Source: Betaproteobacteria bacterium
GTDB lineage: Bacteria > Pseudomonadota > Gammaproteobacteria > Burkholderiales > SG8-41
Assembly: GCA_028292435.1 (NCBI GenBank)
Contig: JAQGMI010000062.1
Coordinates: 1 to 64,000 of the forward strand
Length of the DNA stretch: 64,000 nucleotides
Direction: 5' to 3'
How positions within the stretch are numbered: the stretch's first letter is position 1; every line of letters begins with the position of its first letter. Shown in pieces: positions 25,356 through 33,189 of the stretch. The notes below the pieces were generated by a model, which did not search any database, was not told the origin of the DNA, and was given only the letters and a program-made list of their open reading frames with translations. Made by a program: the position numbers and the translations under genes.

Positions 25356-27851
25356 ATGGACGCGTGGCTGATCGGGCTGGCGATGTTTGCCGCCATTTGG
25401 GTGTGTGCCTACCGCCGTTACAGCGCGCTGGGCTGGACCGCGGTAATTGCAATTGGTATCGCGGCGTTAAATCTCAAAGGCGATCTTTCACTCGGCGCGT
25501 TGTTGGCGGTGTGGGTCGTGTTCGCCGTCGGCGCGCTCGTCCTTAATCCGTCGCTCCTTCGCCGCGCGCTTGTGACCACGCCGCTGCTCACGCTGTTTCG
25601 CCGCATCCTGCCGCACGTATCGCAAACCGAGCAGGAGGCGCTCGATGCGGGCACCGTATGGTGGGATGGCGATCTCTTTAGCGGCGCGCCCGACTGGAAC
25701 AAGCTGCTCGCGTTTCCGAAGCCGACGCTGAGTCCGGATGAAAAAGCGTTTGTCGAAGGCCCGGTCGAAGAATTGTGCGCGATGCTGAACGACTGGGAAA
25801 TTACCCACGAGCTGAACGACCTGCCGCCGTCCGCCTGGCAGTTCATCAAGGACAAGGGCTTTCTCGGCATGATCATCCCGAAGCAATTCGGCGGATTGGG
25901 CTTTTCAGCGCTCGCGCATTCCGAAGTCGTGACCAAGTTGACGACACGCAGCGGCACCGCGGCCGTTTCGGTCATGGTACCGAATTCACTCGGGCCAGCC
26001 GAACTGCTGCTGCACTACGGCACCGATGCGCAAAAAGACTATTACCTGCCGCGGCTTGCCAAGGGACTGGAGATGCCGTGCTTCGCGTTGACGAGTCCTG
26101 AAGCGGGCTCGGATGCGGGCGGCATTCCGGATTTTGGCGTCGTGTGCCGCGCCGAGTGGGAAGGCAAGGCGGCCGTGCTCGGCATCCGCCTTACGTGGGA
26201 AAAGCGCTACATCACGCTCGGGCCGATCGCGACCTTGCTCGGCCTCGCATTCCGCCTATACGATCCTGATCATATCCTCGGCCAGCGCGACGACATCGGT
26301 ATCACGCTCGCCCTGATTCCGACGAAGACGCCGGGCGTGCAGATCGGACGGCGTCATTTGCCGCTCAACGCCGTTTTCATGAACGGGCCGAACTGGGGCC
26401 GCGGCGTTTTCATTCCGATGGAGTATGTGATCGGCGGCGCCGACTACGTCGGTCAGGGCTGGAAAATGCTGATGAACTGCCTCGCCGCCGGGCGCTCGAT
26501 CTCGCTGCCCGGCAATGGCACCGGCTTGGCGAAAATGTGCGCGCTGACAACAGGCGCTTACGGCCGCGTGCGCACGCAGTTCAAAATGTCGGTCGGCAAT
26601 TTCGAAGGCGTGGAGGAGGCCATCGCGCGCATCGGCGGTCATGCGTACCTGATGGAAGCGGCGCGCGTGATGACCGCGGGCTCCATCGATCTCGGTGAAA
26701 AACCCGCAGTGGTCTCGGCCATCGTCAAATACCATTTGACCGAACTCGCGCGCACGGTGACCAATGACGCGATGGATGTGCACGGCGGCAAAGGGATCTG
26801 CATGGGGCCGAGCAATTACTTGGCGCGCGGTTACCAGAGCGTGCCGATCGCGATCACGGTCGAAGGCGCGAACATCCTGACGCGCTCGATGATCATCTTC
26901 GGCCAGGGCGCGATTCGCGGCCATCCGTACGTGCTCAGGGAAATCGCGGCCACGCAGGAACCCGACCGGCGCAAAGCGCTCGTTGATTTCGACGCGGCGT
27001 TTTTCGGCCACGTGTCTTTCGTGGTGGCGAATTTCGCGCGCACCGTGTGGCTGGGGCTTACGCGTGCGATATTCGTGAGCGTACCGGGCGATACTCACAC
27101 GCGTCGCTACTACCAGCAGCTTACGCGGCTCTCGAGCGCATTCGCGTTGATGGCGGACGCCGCGATGTTCGTGCTCGGCGGTTCGTTGAAGCGCCGGGAG
27201 CGCTTGTCGGCCCGGCTCGGCGATATTTTGAGCTGGCTTTATCTCGCCTCCGCGGTGCTCAAACGCTATGAAGACAACGGGCGTCCCGGCGGCGATCTGC
27301 CTTTCGTGCATTGGGCGATGCAGGACGCGCTCAACAAAATTGAGCAGGCGTTTTACGGCTTGTTCGACAACCTGCCGAACCGTTTTGTCGCGGTTGCTTT
27401 GCGCTATTTGATTTTTTCATACGGGCGCCAGTTCAATCCGCCGCGCGACAAGCTCGGCCGCGCGGTCGTCCAGACGATGCTCGAGCCGGGACCAGCGCGC
27501 GAACGCCTGACCGCAGGTGTCTATATTCCCAAAAACGAAGATGAAGCGGTCGGCGTGCTCGAAGCGGCGCTGCGCGCGGTCATCGCTGCGGAACCGGTCG
27601 AAGCGAAAATACGCGCGGCCGTCAAAGCCGGCAGCATCGGCGGTCATTTCGCCGCTGAAACCGCAGAGCAGGCCGTGACGAAAGGCGTCATTACAGCGGC
27701 CGAATCGGGCCTGCTCGATCGCGCGCACGCACTGCGGCGCAAGGTCATCATGGTCGATGATTTTCCGCGCGATCTCGGCAAATCGGAAATATTCCAGACC
27801 ACGCAACCCGTCACGTTTGAATCGCTGCGCGGCAAGTTCGCGCATCCCTGA
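25356..27851 (+). CDS. fadE: Acyl-CoA dehydrogenase FadE
   Basis: 831 residues, the length of E. coli-type FadE (about 814) rather than the usual 380-residue dehydrogenases. The N-terminal about 75 residues are hydrophobic (two membrane segments), typical of FadE. Core motifs: IIPKQFGGLGFSALAHSEV, CFALTSPEAGSDAGGIPDFG, RSISLPGNGTGLAKMCALTT, and DVHGGKGICMGPSNYLARGY. The C-terminal extension ending ILSWLYLASAVLKRYEDNG and later segments is also FadE-specific. It catalyses the first step of beta-oxidation at the inner membrane. Ribosome site GGGG lies 10-12 bases before the ATG. It begins the fatty-acid locus that runs to 36900. Confidence 0.95.
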   Translation: MDAWLIGLAMFAAIWVCAYRRYSALGWTAVIAIGIAALNLKGDLSLGALLAVWVVFAVGALVLNPSLLRRALVTTPLLTLFRRILPHVSQTEQEALDAGTVWWDGDLFSGAPDWNKLLAFPKPTLSPDEKAFVEGPVEELCAMLNDWEITHELNDLPPSAWQFIKDKGFLGMIIPKQFGGLGFSALAHSEVVTKLTTRSGTAAVSVMVPNSLGPAELLLHYGTDAQKDYYLPRLAKGLEMPCFALTSPEAGSDAGGIPDFGVVCRAEWEGKAAVLGIRLTWEKRYITLGPIATLLGLAFRLYDPDHILGQRDDIGITLALIPTKTPGVQIGRRHLPLNAVFMNGPNWGRGVFIPMEYVIGGADYVGQGWKMLMNCLAAGRSISLPGNGTGLAKMCALTTGAYGRVRTQFKMSVGNFEGVEEAIARIGGHAYLMEAARVMTAGSIDLGEKPAVVSAIVKYHLTELARTVTNDAMDVHGGKGICMGPSNYLARGYQSVPIAITVEGANILTRSMIIFGQGAIRGHPYVLREIAATQEPDRRKALVDFDAAFFGHVSFVVANFARTVWLGLTRAIFVSVPGDTHTRRYYQQLTRLSSAFALMADAAMFVLGGSLKRRERLSARLGDILSWLYLASAVLKRYEDNGRPGGDLPFVHWAMQDALNKIEQAFYGLFDNLPNRFVAVALRYLIFSYGRQFNPPRDKLGRAVVQTMLEPGPARERLTAGVYIPKNEDEAVGVLEAALRAVIAAEPVEAKIRAAVKAGSIGGHFAAETAEQAVTKGVITAAESGLLDRAHALRRKVIMVDDFPRDLGKSEIFQTTQPVTFESLRGKFAHP

Positions 27852-27862
27852 CCCGAGATGCG

Positions 27863-28648
27863 ATGAGCGAAAAGATCGGCTACGACGTTGCCGATGGTAT
27901 CGCAACCATCGTGCTCGACCGGCCGCAGGTCATGAATGCGCTCGACGCCGATATGATCAGGCGACTGCGCGCAGTATGCGAAGCGGCGCGCGACGATAGT
28001 ACGGCGCGCGTCATCGTGCTGCGCGGCAACGGCCCGGCGTTCCTCGCCGGCGGTGATGTCGCACTATTTCACGCCAACCTGCCGCAGTTGCCGGCGCTGG
28101 TCGGGAAGCTTGCCGCCGAGTTCCATCATGCAATTGTCGCGTTGCGCGAAGCGGCCAAGCCGGTACTCGCGAGCGTCCACGGCGCGGTTGCGGGCGCCGG
28201 GGTAAGCCTTTTGGCGGCGGCTGACCTCGCGATCGCGGCGGCGGACACCAAATTCACGCTTGCTTACAGCAAAATCGCGACGAGCCCCGATGGCGGCAGT
28301 ACGTACTTCCTGCCGCGCATTGTCGGCACTCGAAAAGCGCTCGAATTGATGATGTTGTCCGACAATTTCGACGCCGCCACCGCGCTCGATCTCGGACTTG
28401 TTAACTGGCTCGTTCCCGCATCAGAACTGGCGGCGGCGACTGCCAAAATCGCACGCCGGCTGGCGAGCGGGCCGACGGTCGCGTACGGCGAGACCAAAGC
28501 GCTCGTCAATCGCACGTTCGAGCGCCCGCTAACCTCGCAGCTTGATGCTGAAACGCAGGCATTTGCGCGATGCGCCGCGACGCGCGATCTTGCCGAGGGC
28601 GTGACGGCGTTTGTGGAAAAGCGTAAACCTGAATTCAACGGCAAATAA
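27863..28648 (+). CDS. Enoyl-CoA hydratase/isomerase family protein
   Basis: 261 residues, single crotonase domain. Oxyanion-hole motifs: GNGPAFLAGGDVALF and VHGAVAGAGVSLLAAADLA. The second region reads YSKIATSPDGGSTYFLPRIVG, where the SPDGG form resembles the PaaG/isomerase-type members, which keep only the aspartate; one of the two hydratase glutamates may be missing. So it could be an isomerase acting on unsaturated fatty acyl-CoA rather than a hydratase. It starts 11 bases after fadE and is surely in the same transcript. Chain preference unknown. Confidence 0.87.
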   Translation: MSEKIGYDVADGIATIVLDRPQVMNALDADMIRRLRAVCEAARDDSTARVIVLRGNGPAFLAGGDVALFHANLPQLPALVGKLAAEFHHAIVALREAAKPVLASVHGAVAGAGVSLLAAADLAIAAADTKFTLAYSKIATSPDGGSTYFLPRIVGTRKALELMMLSDNFDAATALDLGLVNWLVPASELAAATAKIARRLASGPTVAYGETKALVNRTFERPLTSQLDAETQAFARCAATRDLAEGVTAFVEKRKPEFNGK

Positions 28649-28700
28649 CTCTGCGTCCCTTGCATGCTTGCCTGTGACCGTTTCTGATCGAGAGGTTTAA

Positions 28701-29519
28701 ATGTCCCTGCAAGGCAAGACCATCTTCATCACCGGCGCGAGCCGCGGCATCGGCCGCGAGATTGCGCTGAGATGCGCGTGCGACGGCGCCAATATTGTGG
28801 TGACCGCCAAAACCGTCGAACCGCATGCGAAACTCGTCGGCACGATTCATACGGTCGCGGCAGAAGTCGAAGCGGCAGGCGGTCACGCGCTCGCCGTGCA
28901 GATCGACGTGCGTGAAGAAAGCTCAGTGCACGCGGCCATCGAAATCGCGGTTGCGCGATTCGGCGGCATCGACATACTCGTCAACAACGCAAGCGCTATC
29001 CAGATGACGGATACGTTGCAGACGCCGATGAAGCGTTTCGATCTGATGTTCGGCGTCAACGTGCGCGGCACGTTTGCTTCGTCGCAGGCGTGTATTCCGC
29101 ACCTCGTCAAAGCGCCGAATCCGCATATCCTGAACCTCTCGCCGCCGCTCAACATCGACGCCAGGTGGTTTAAAAATCACACTGCTTACACCATGTCGAA
29201 GTACGGCATGAGCATGTGCACGCTCGGCATGGCGGCCGAACTGGCCGACCGCGGCATCGCGGTCAATTCATTGTGGCCGCGCACCACGATTGCGACGGCG
29301 GCGATTGAAATGAATTTTCCGGCGGAAATCCTGCAGGCAAGCCGCAAGCCCGCGATCATGGCGGATGCCGCTTATGCGATATTCAATCGCGACAGCCGCC
29401 GGCACACTGGAAATTTCTACATCGATGAGGCAGTATTGCGCGAAGAAGGCGTTGCCGATTTCAGCCAGTATGCGGTAACGCCCGGAGCGCGTCTTTATCC
29501 CGATTTGTTCCTGGATTAA
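28701..29519 (+). CDS. SDR family oxidoreductase, HSDL2-like
   Basis: 272 residues. Rossmann motif TGASRGIGREIALRCA (NAD(P) binding), NNASAIQ, and the catalytic YTMSKYGM (YxxxK). ILNLSPPLNIDARWFKNHTA, NSLWPRTTIATAA and GNFYIDEAVL closely resemble HSDL2, a short-chain dehydrogenase tied to fatty-acid metabolism in animals. Bacterial homologues often sit in beta-oxidation clusters, as here. It may oxidise or reduce a hydroxy/oxo-acyl intermediate. The ATG at 28701 follows GAGAGG. The exact reaction is unknown. Confidence 0.88.
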   Translation: MSLQGKTIFITGASRGIGREIALRCACDGANIVVTAKTVEPHAKLVGTIHTVAAEVEAAGGHALAVQIDVREESSVHAAIEIAVARFGGIDILVNNASAIQMTDTLQTPMKRFDLMFGVNVRGTFASSQACIPHLVKAPNPHILNLSPPLNIDARWFKNHTAYTMSKYGMSMCTLGMAAELADRGIAVNSLWPRTTIATAAIEMNFPAEILQASRKPAIMADAAYAIFNRDSRRHTGNFYIDEAVLREEGVADFSQYAVTPGARLYPDLFLD

Positions 29520-29546
29520 AACGACCACACCGAGGGGAGCGGGCCC

Positions 29547-31352
29547 ATGCCAGCAGCGACCGGCCGTGCCATAACGTCAGCCGAAGCGGTCACGATTGAT
29601 GGTCTTTTCCGCGAGCGCGTAGTTCGCACGCCTGACTCAATTGCTTACCGCGATTACAACCAGCAGCACGCCAACTGGCGCGACTACACGTGGGCGCAGA
29701 TCGATCGCCAGGTGGCGCGCTGGCAGGCGGCGCTCGAACGCGATGGCTTGAAGGCCGGCGACCGCGTTGCGGTCATGCTGCGCAATTCGCCCGAGTGGGT
29801 GATATTCGACCAGGCGGCGCTCGGCCTGGGCCTCATCGTGGTGCCGCTTTACACGCAGGACCGCTGCGACAACGTCGCGTACATTCTCAACGATTCGAAC
29901 TGCAAGGTGCTGCTGCTCGGCACCAACGAGCAGTGGAAAGCGTTCGCAAGCGTGCGCGAGCATCTGGGCGGGCTCGTGCGCATCCTGACCGTCGAGACGC
30001 AACCGGCGGCCACCGACGAGCCGCGTCTGCAGTCGGTCGAACAATGGCTGCCAGAAGACGGTGCCGCGACGCGCCATATTCCAGCCGATCCCGACGCGCT
30101 CGCCACCATCGTTTATACCTCGGGCACGACCGGCCGGCCGAAGGGGGTCATGCTGAGTCACCGCAATATCGTGACCAATGCGGAAGCCTGCCTGATCGTG
30201 GTGGCGGTCACATCGAGCGACGTGCTGCTTTCGTTTCTGCCGCTATCGCATACGTTCGAGCGCACCTGCGGCTATTACCTGACGGTGATGTGCGGGGCCA
30301 CGACTGTGTATGCGCGCTCGGTGCAGCAATTGGGCGAGGACTTGCAGGCCATTCGGCCGACCATGCTGATTTCGGTGCCGCGCATTTACGAGCGCATCTA
30401 TGCCGCCATCAAGGCGAAGCTGGCCGACGGCCCGCCGCTGCGCAAAAAACTGTTCGAGCTTGCCGTCGATATCGGCTGGGCGCGCTTCGAGCATTCGCAA
30501 GGCCGCGGCGGCTGGCAGGCCGGTTTCCTGCTGTGGCCGCTGCTCAACGCGCTGGTTGCGAGCAAGATCATGGCGCGCCTCGGTGGCCGGCTCAAAACGG
30601 CGTTCGCCGGCGGCGCCGCGTTGGCGCCCGACGTTTCGCGCGTTTTCATCGGGCTGGGCCTGCCGGTCATTCAGGGCTACGGGCTTACCGAGACGAGTCC
30701 GGTGGCGTGCGCCAACCGTCTGGACGACAATGTGCCGGCAAGTGTTGGCAAGGCGGCGCCGGGCGTCGAAGTCAAAATCGGCGACAAGAACGCGCTGATG
30801 ATCAAAGGACCGAACGTGATGCTCGGTTACTGGAACAACGAAGAGGCGACACGCGCGATGATCGGCGCCGACGGCTGGCTGAATTCAGGCGACACCGCGC
30901 GCATCGACGAAGCAGGGCACGTGTTCATCACCGGGCGGTTGAAGGAAATCATTGTGATGTCCAACGGCGAAAAAATTCCGCCGGTCGATATCGAGGCCGC
31001 CATCAGCCGCGATACGCTGTTCGAGCAGGTGCTGCTGATCGGCGAAGGCAAGCCCTATCTGAGCGTGCTGGCCAACCTCAATCGCGAGCAGTGGACGAAA
31101 CTGGCGGCTGCAAGCGGTTATACGTCCGGCGATGTCGCGCTGCAAGAGCCGGCGGTCGAAAAAATGCTGCTCGCGCGCATTGCGGTTCAGATGAAAGAAT
31201 TCCCGGGTTATGCGCAGGTGCGCCGCATCCGCGCCGCGCTCGAGCCGTGGACGGTTGAAAACGGTTTATTGACGCCCACGCTCAAACTACGCCGCGGCCG
31301 CGTGATCGATAAATTTCAAACCGAACTCGACAGCATGTATTCGGGTCATTAA
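29547..31352 (+). CDS. Long-chain fatty-acid CoA ligase (AMP-forming, FadD15-like)
   Basis: 601 residues, matching the long (about 600) form of FadD rather than the 560-residue E. coli form. P-loop IVYTSGTTGRPKGVMLSHRN, FLPLSHTFERTCGYYL, adenine motif GYGLTETSPVACAN, hinge NSGDTARIDEAGHVFITGRL, and KEIIVMSNGEKIPPVDIE are all present; the terminal region ends with LTPTLKLRRGRV. It activates free fatty acids for the beta-oxidation enzymes in the same run. This is the second ligase in the window (see 8230) and differs from it in length and sequence. Confidence 0.92.
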   Translation: MPAATGRAITSAEAVTIDGLFRERVVRTPDSIAYRDYNQQHANWRDYTWAQIDRQVARWQAALERDGLKAGDRVAVMLRNSPEWVIFDQAALGLGLIVVPLYTQDRCDNVAYILNDSNCKVLLLGTNEQWKAFASVREHLGGLVRILTVETQPAATDEPRLQSVEQWLPEDGAATRHIPADPDALATIVYTSGTTGRPKGVMLSHRNIVTNAEACLIVVAVTSSDVLLSFLPLSHTFERTCGYYLTVMCGATTVYARSVQQLGEDLQAIRPTMLISVPRIYERIYAAIKAKLADGPPLRKKLFELAVDIGWARFEHSQGRGGWQAGFLLWPLLNALVASKIMARLGGRLKTAFAGGAALAPDVSRVFIGLGLPVIQGYGLTETSPVACANRLDDNVPASVGKAAPGVEVKIGDKNALMIKGPNVMLGYWNNEEATRAMIGADGWLNSGDTARIDEAGHVFITGRLKEIIVMSNGEKIPPVDIEAAISRDTLFEQVLLIGEGKPYLSVLANLNREQWTKLAAASGYTSGDVALQEPAVEKMLLARIAVQMKEFPGYAQVRRIRAALEPWTVENGLLTPTLKLRRGRVIDKFQTELDSMYSGH

Positions 31353-31381
31353 GACGAAGGTCAAGAGTTAAAGGAGCTATC

Positions 31382-31783
31382 GTGGATCACGCTATTCAGG
31401 CGCTGCCCGCGGGCAAGGATCCGACCTTGCGCGTGGTGCCGATGCCGGCCGATTCCAATTCCACCGGCGACATCTTCGGCGGCTGGGTCATGTCGCAGGT
31501 CGACATCGCGGGCAGTATTCCGGCGATTCGGCTCGCGCGCGGCCGCGTAGCGACGGTGGCTGTCAATTCATTCGTGTTCAGGAAGCCGGTGCTGGTCGGC
31601 GATGTCGTGAGTCTCTACGCCGCTGTCATACGAACAGGGCGGACTTCGATCACCGTCAGCGTCGAGGTGTATGCACAACGCAATCCGGAAAAGGAAGAAA
31701 CGGTAAAAGTTACAGAAGCGACGTTGACTTACGTTGCAGTCGATAAAAATGGCCGCCCGCGTGTGGTATCAGCGCAACAATAA
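31382..31783 (+). CDS. Acyl-CoA thioesterase, YciA-like hotdog fold
   Basis: 133 residues from a GTG at 31382, preceded by AAAGGAGC. The sequence VPMPADSNSTGDIFGGWVMS is the YciA/ACOT hotdog signature; the aspartate in this segment is the usual catalytic acid. FVFRKPVLVGDVVSLYAAV and RTGRTSITVSVEVYAQ match the rest of the fold. It hydrolyses acyl-CoA to free acid and CoA, probably to stop CoA being trapped. Such enzymes form hexamers in the cytosol. It lies 29 bases after the ligase gene, so the ligase/thioesterase pair is in one operon. Confidence 0.92.
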   Translation: MDHAIQALPAGKDPTLRVVPMPADSNSTGDIFGGWVMSQVDIAGSIPAIRLARGRVATVAVNSFVFRKPVLVGDVVSLYAAVIRTGRTSITVSVEVYAQRNPEKEETVKVTEATLTYVAVDKNGRPRVVSAQQ

Positions 31784-31883
31784 TTCGCAAGCCGATTGTA
31801 AAAAAAAGCGGAATGCGTAAGATGCATTTCGTAAGCAACAGGCTGAAAGCATGACATTCAGACCTACGTATGGGAGGGGCAAC

Positions 31884-33107
31884 ATGAACATAGATAAACG
31901 CATTTCACGCGCCGCCGTCGCCGCCCTGGGCGCCATGGCTTCGACCGCGATTGCCGGCGGCTTCGGGATCGCAACTCAAAGCGGCAGCGGGACGGGTAAC
32001 GCGTTTGCGGGCGGCGCGGCTTCTGCCGAAGATGCAAGCACCGTCTGGTACAACCCGGCTGGCATGGCGCTGTTGCCGGGCACGACGAACGTCGCGGGTT
32101 CCTTGCAGGTGCTTAGGCCCTCGTTTAAGTTTCAAAATACCGCCTCGACGCTGCCGATCGGCAGCGGCGATGGCGGGGACGGCGGCGACTGGACCTATAT
32201 TCCGCAGGGTTTCATCGCGCACAAGCTCAGCGATAAATGGAGCGTAGGCGCTGCGTTCAACACGCCTTTCGGGCTCAAGACTTCCTATGACGCCGGCTGG
32301 CGCGGACAGGGCATCGCGCTGAACTCGGAACTGAAGACTTTCAATTTCAACGTCAGCACCGCCTACAAGTTAAGCGACATGTGGTCGGTCGCCGCGGGGA
32401 TCAACTACCAGCACGTGGAATTGAAATTCAACAGCCAGACCGCGATTGGGTTTGTCGAACCCAATCTCAACGACAGCGCGGTTGGCTATAACTTTGGCGC
32501 GATGTTTCATCCGACCGAGCGCACCCGCGTCGGCGCGCATTACCGCACCGCTATCAATTATCAGGCGACCGGTTCCCTGACTGCGCCGGCGCTGCTTGGC
32601 GGCAGCGGCGGCGCAACCGCGGGATTTACAACGCCGGACTCGGCGTCGGTGAGCGTGTTTCATGCGCTGACGCCCAGGTGGGACATCATGGGCGACGTGA
32701 CGTGGACGGGCTGGAGTCATTCGCAGCGGCTTTCGGTCATGCGCCCCAACGGCGCGTTTTCAGGGGTTGGGTTGACCTTCAACTGGCGCGACACCTGGCG
32801 CACTTCGCTCGGCGCTAACTTCAAGCCCAACGACACGTGGAAATTCCGGGCCGGCGTCGCGTATGACCAAACGCCGACTAACGACACCGATCGCACTGCG
32901 CGCCTTCCCGATCAGGCGCGCACCTGGCTGGCACTCGGCGCGCAGATGCGGGTCAGCAAGGCCGGGACGGTCGATTTCGGCTATGCGCATGAATTCATCA
33001 AGGACGCGTCGGTCAACAATGTCGCAGTACCCACCGCACTTCGGCTGATCGGCAATTTCAGTAATCAGGTCGATATTTTTTCGGTCCAGTATTCGCACTC
33101 GTTTTAG
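31884..33107 (+). CDS. OmpP1/FadL family outer-membrane fatty-acid porin
   Basis: 407 residues. The ATG at 31884 has GGGAGGGG just before it; the upstream ATG at 31851 is less likely. A signal peptide (AAVAALGAMASTAIA) is followed by the N-terminal hatch motif GNAFAGGAASAEDASTVWYN and NPAGMALLPGT, the FadL hallmark. The remainder is an alternating beta-barrel pattern ending in the aromatic VQYSHSF, the outer-membrane C-terminal signal. It lets long-chain fatty acids or other hydrophobic molecules across the outer membrane. Its place inside the beta-oxidation locus supports that role. Confidence 0.92.
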   Translation: MNIDKRISRAAVAALGAMASTAIAGGFGIATQSGSGTGNAFAGGAASAEDASTVWYNPAGMALLPGTTNVAGSLQVLRPSFKFQNTASTLPIGSGDGGDGGDWTYIPQGFIAHKLSDKWSVGAAFNTPFGLKTSYDAGWRGQGIALNSELKTFNFNVSTAYKLSDMWSVAAGINYQHVELKFNSQTAIGFVEPNLNDSAVGYNFGAMFHPTERTRVGAHYRTAINYQATGSLTAPALLGGSGGATAGFTTPDSASVSVFHALTPRWDIMGDVTWTGWSHSQRLSVMRPNGAFSGVGLTFNWRDTWRTSLGANFKPNDTWKFRAGVAYDQTPTNDTDRTARLPDQARTWLALGAQMRVSKAGTVDFGYAHEFIKDASVNNVAVPTALRLIGNFSNQVDIFSVQYSHSF

Positions 33108-33113
33108 AACGCG

Positions 33114-33129
33114 GCCGGTGCGAACCGGC
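33114..33129 (+). terminator. Short stem-loop after the FadL-like gene
   Basis: GCCGGT (33114-33119) pairs with ACCGGC (33124-33129) around a GCGA tetraloop, seven bases past the stop codon. A T-run (GTTTTC) occurs about 20 bases later, so this is a weak candidate for rho-independent termination or mRNA end protection. Confidence 0.35.
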
Positions 33130-33189
33130 GTCGCGGCGCGTTTTCGGCCGGCTGCATGTTAGAATCCAACCCCGCTGGAGGGGCCCTGG

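Noticed and set aside
29690..31258. A long (522-residue) open frame in another reading frame of the fatty-acid CoA ligase
   Set aside because: Its product is arginine-rich with no family resemblance, and it lies inside a gene with all the motifs of a CoA ligase. High GC gives long false frames.
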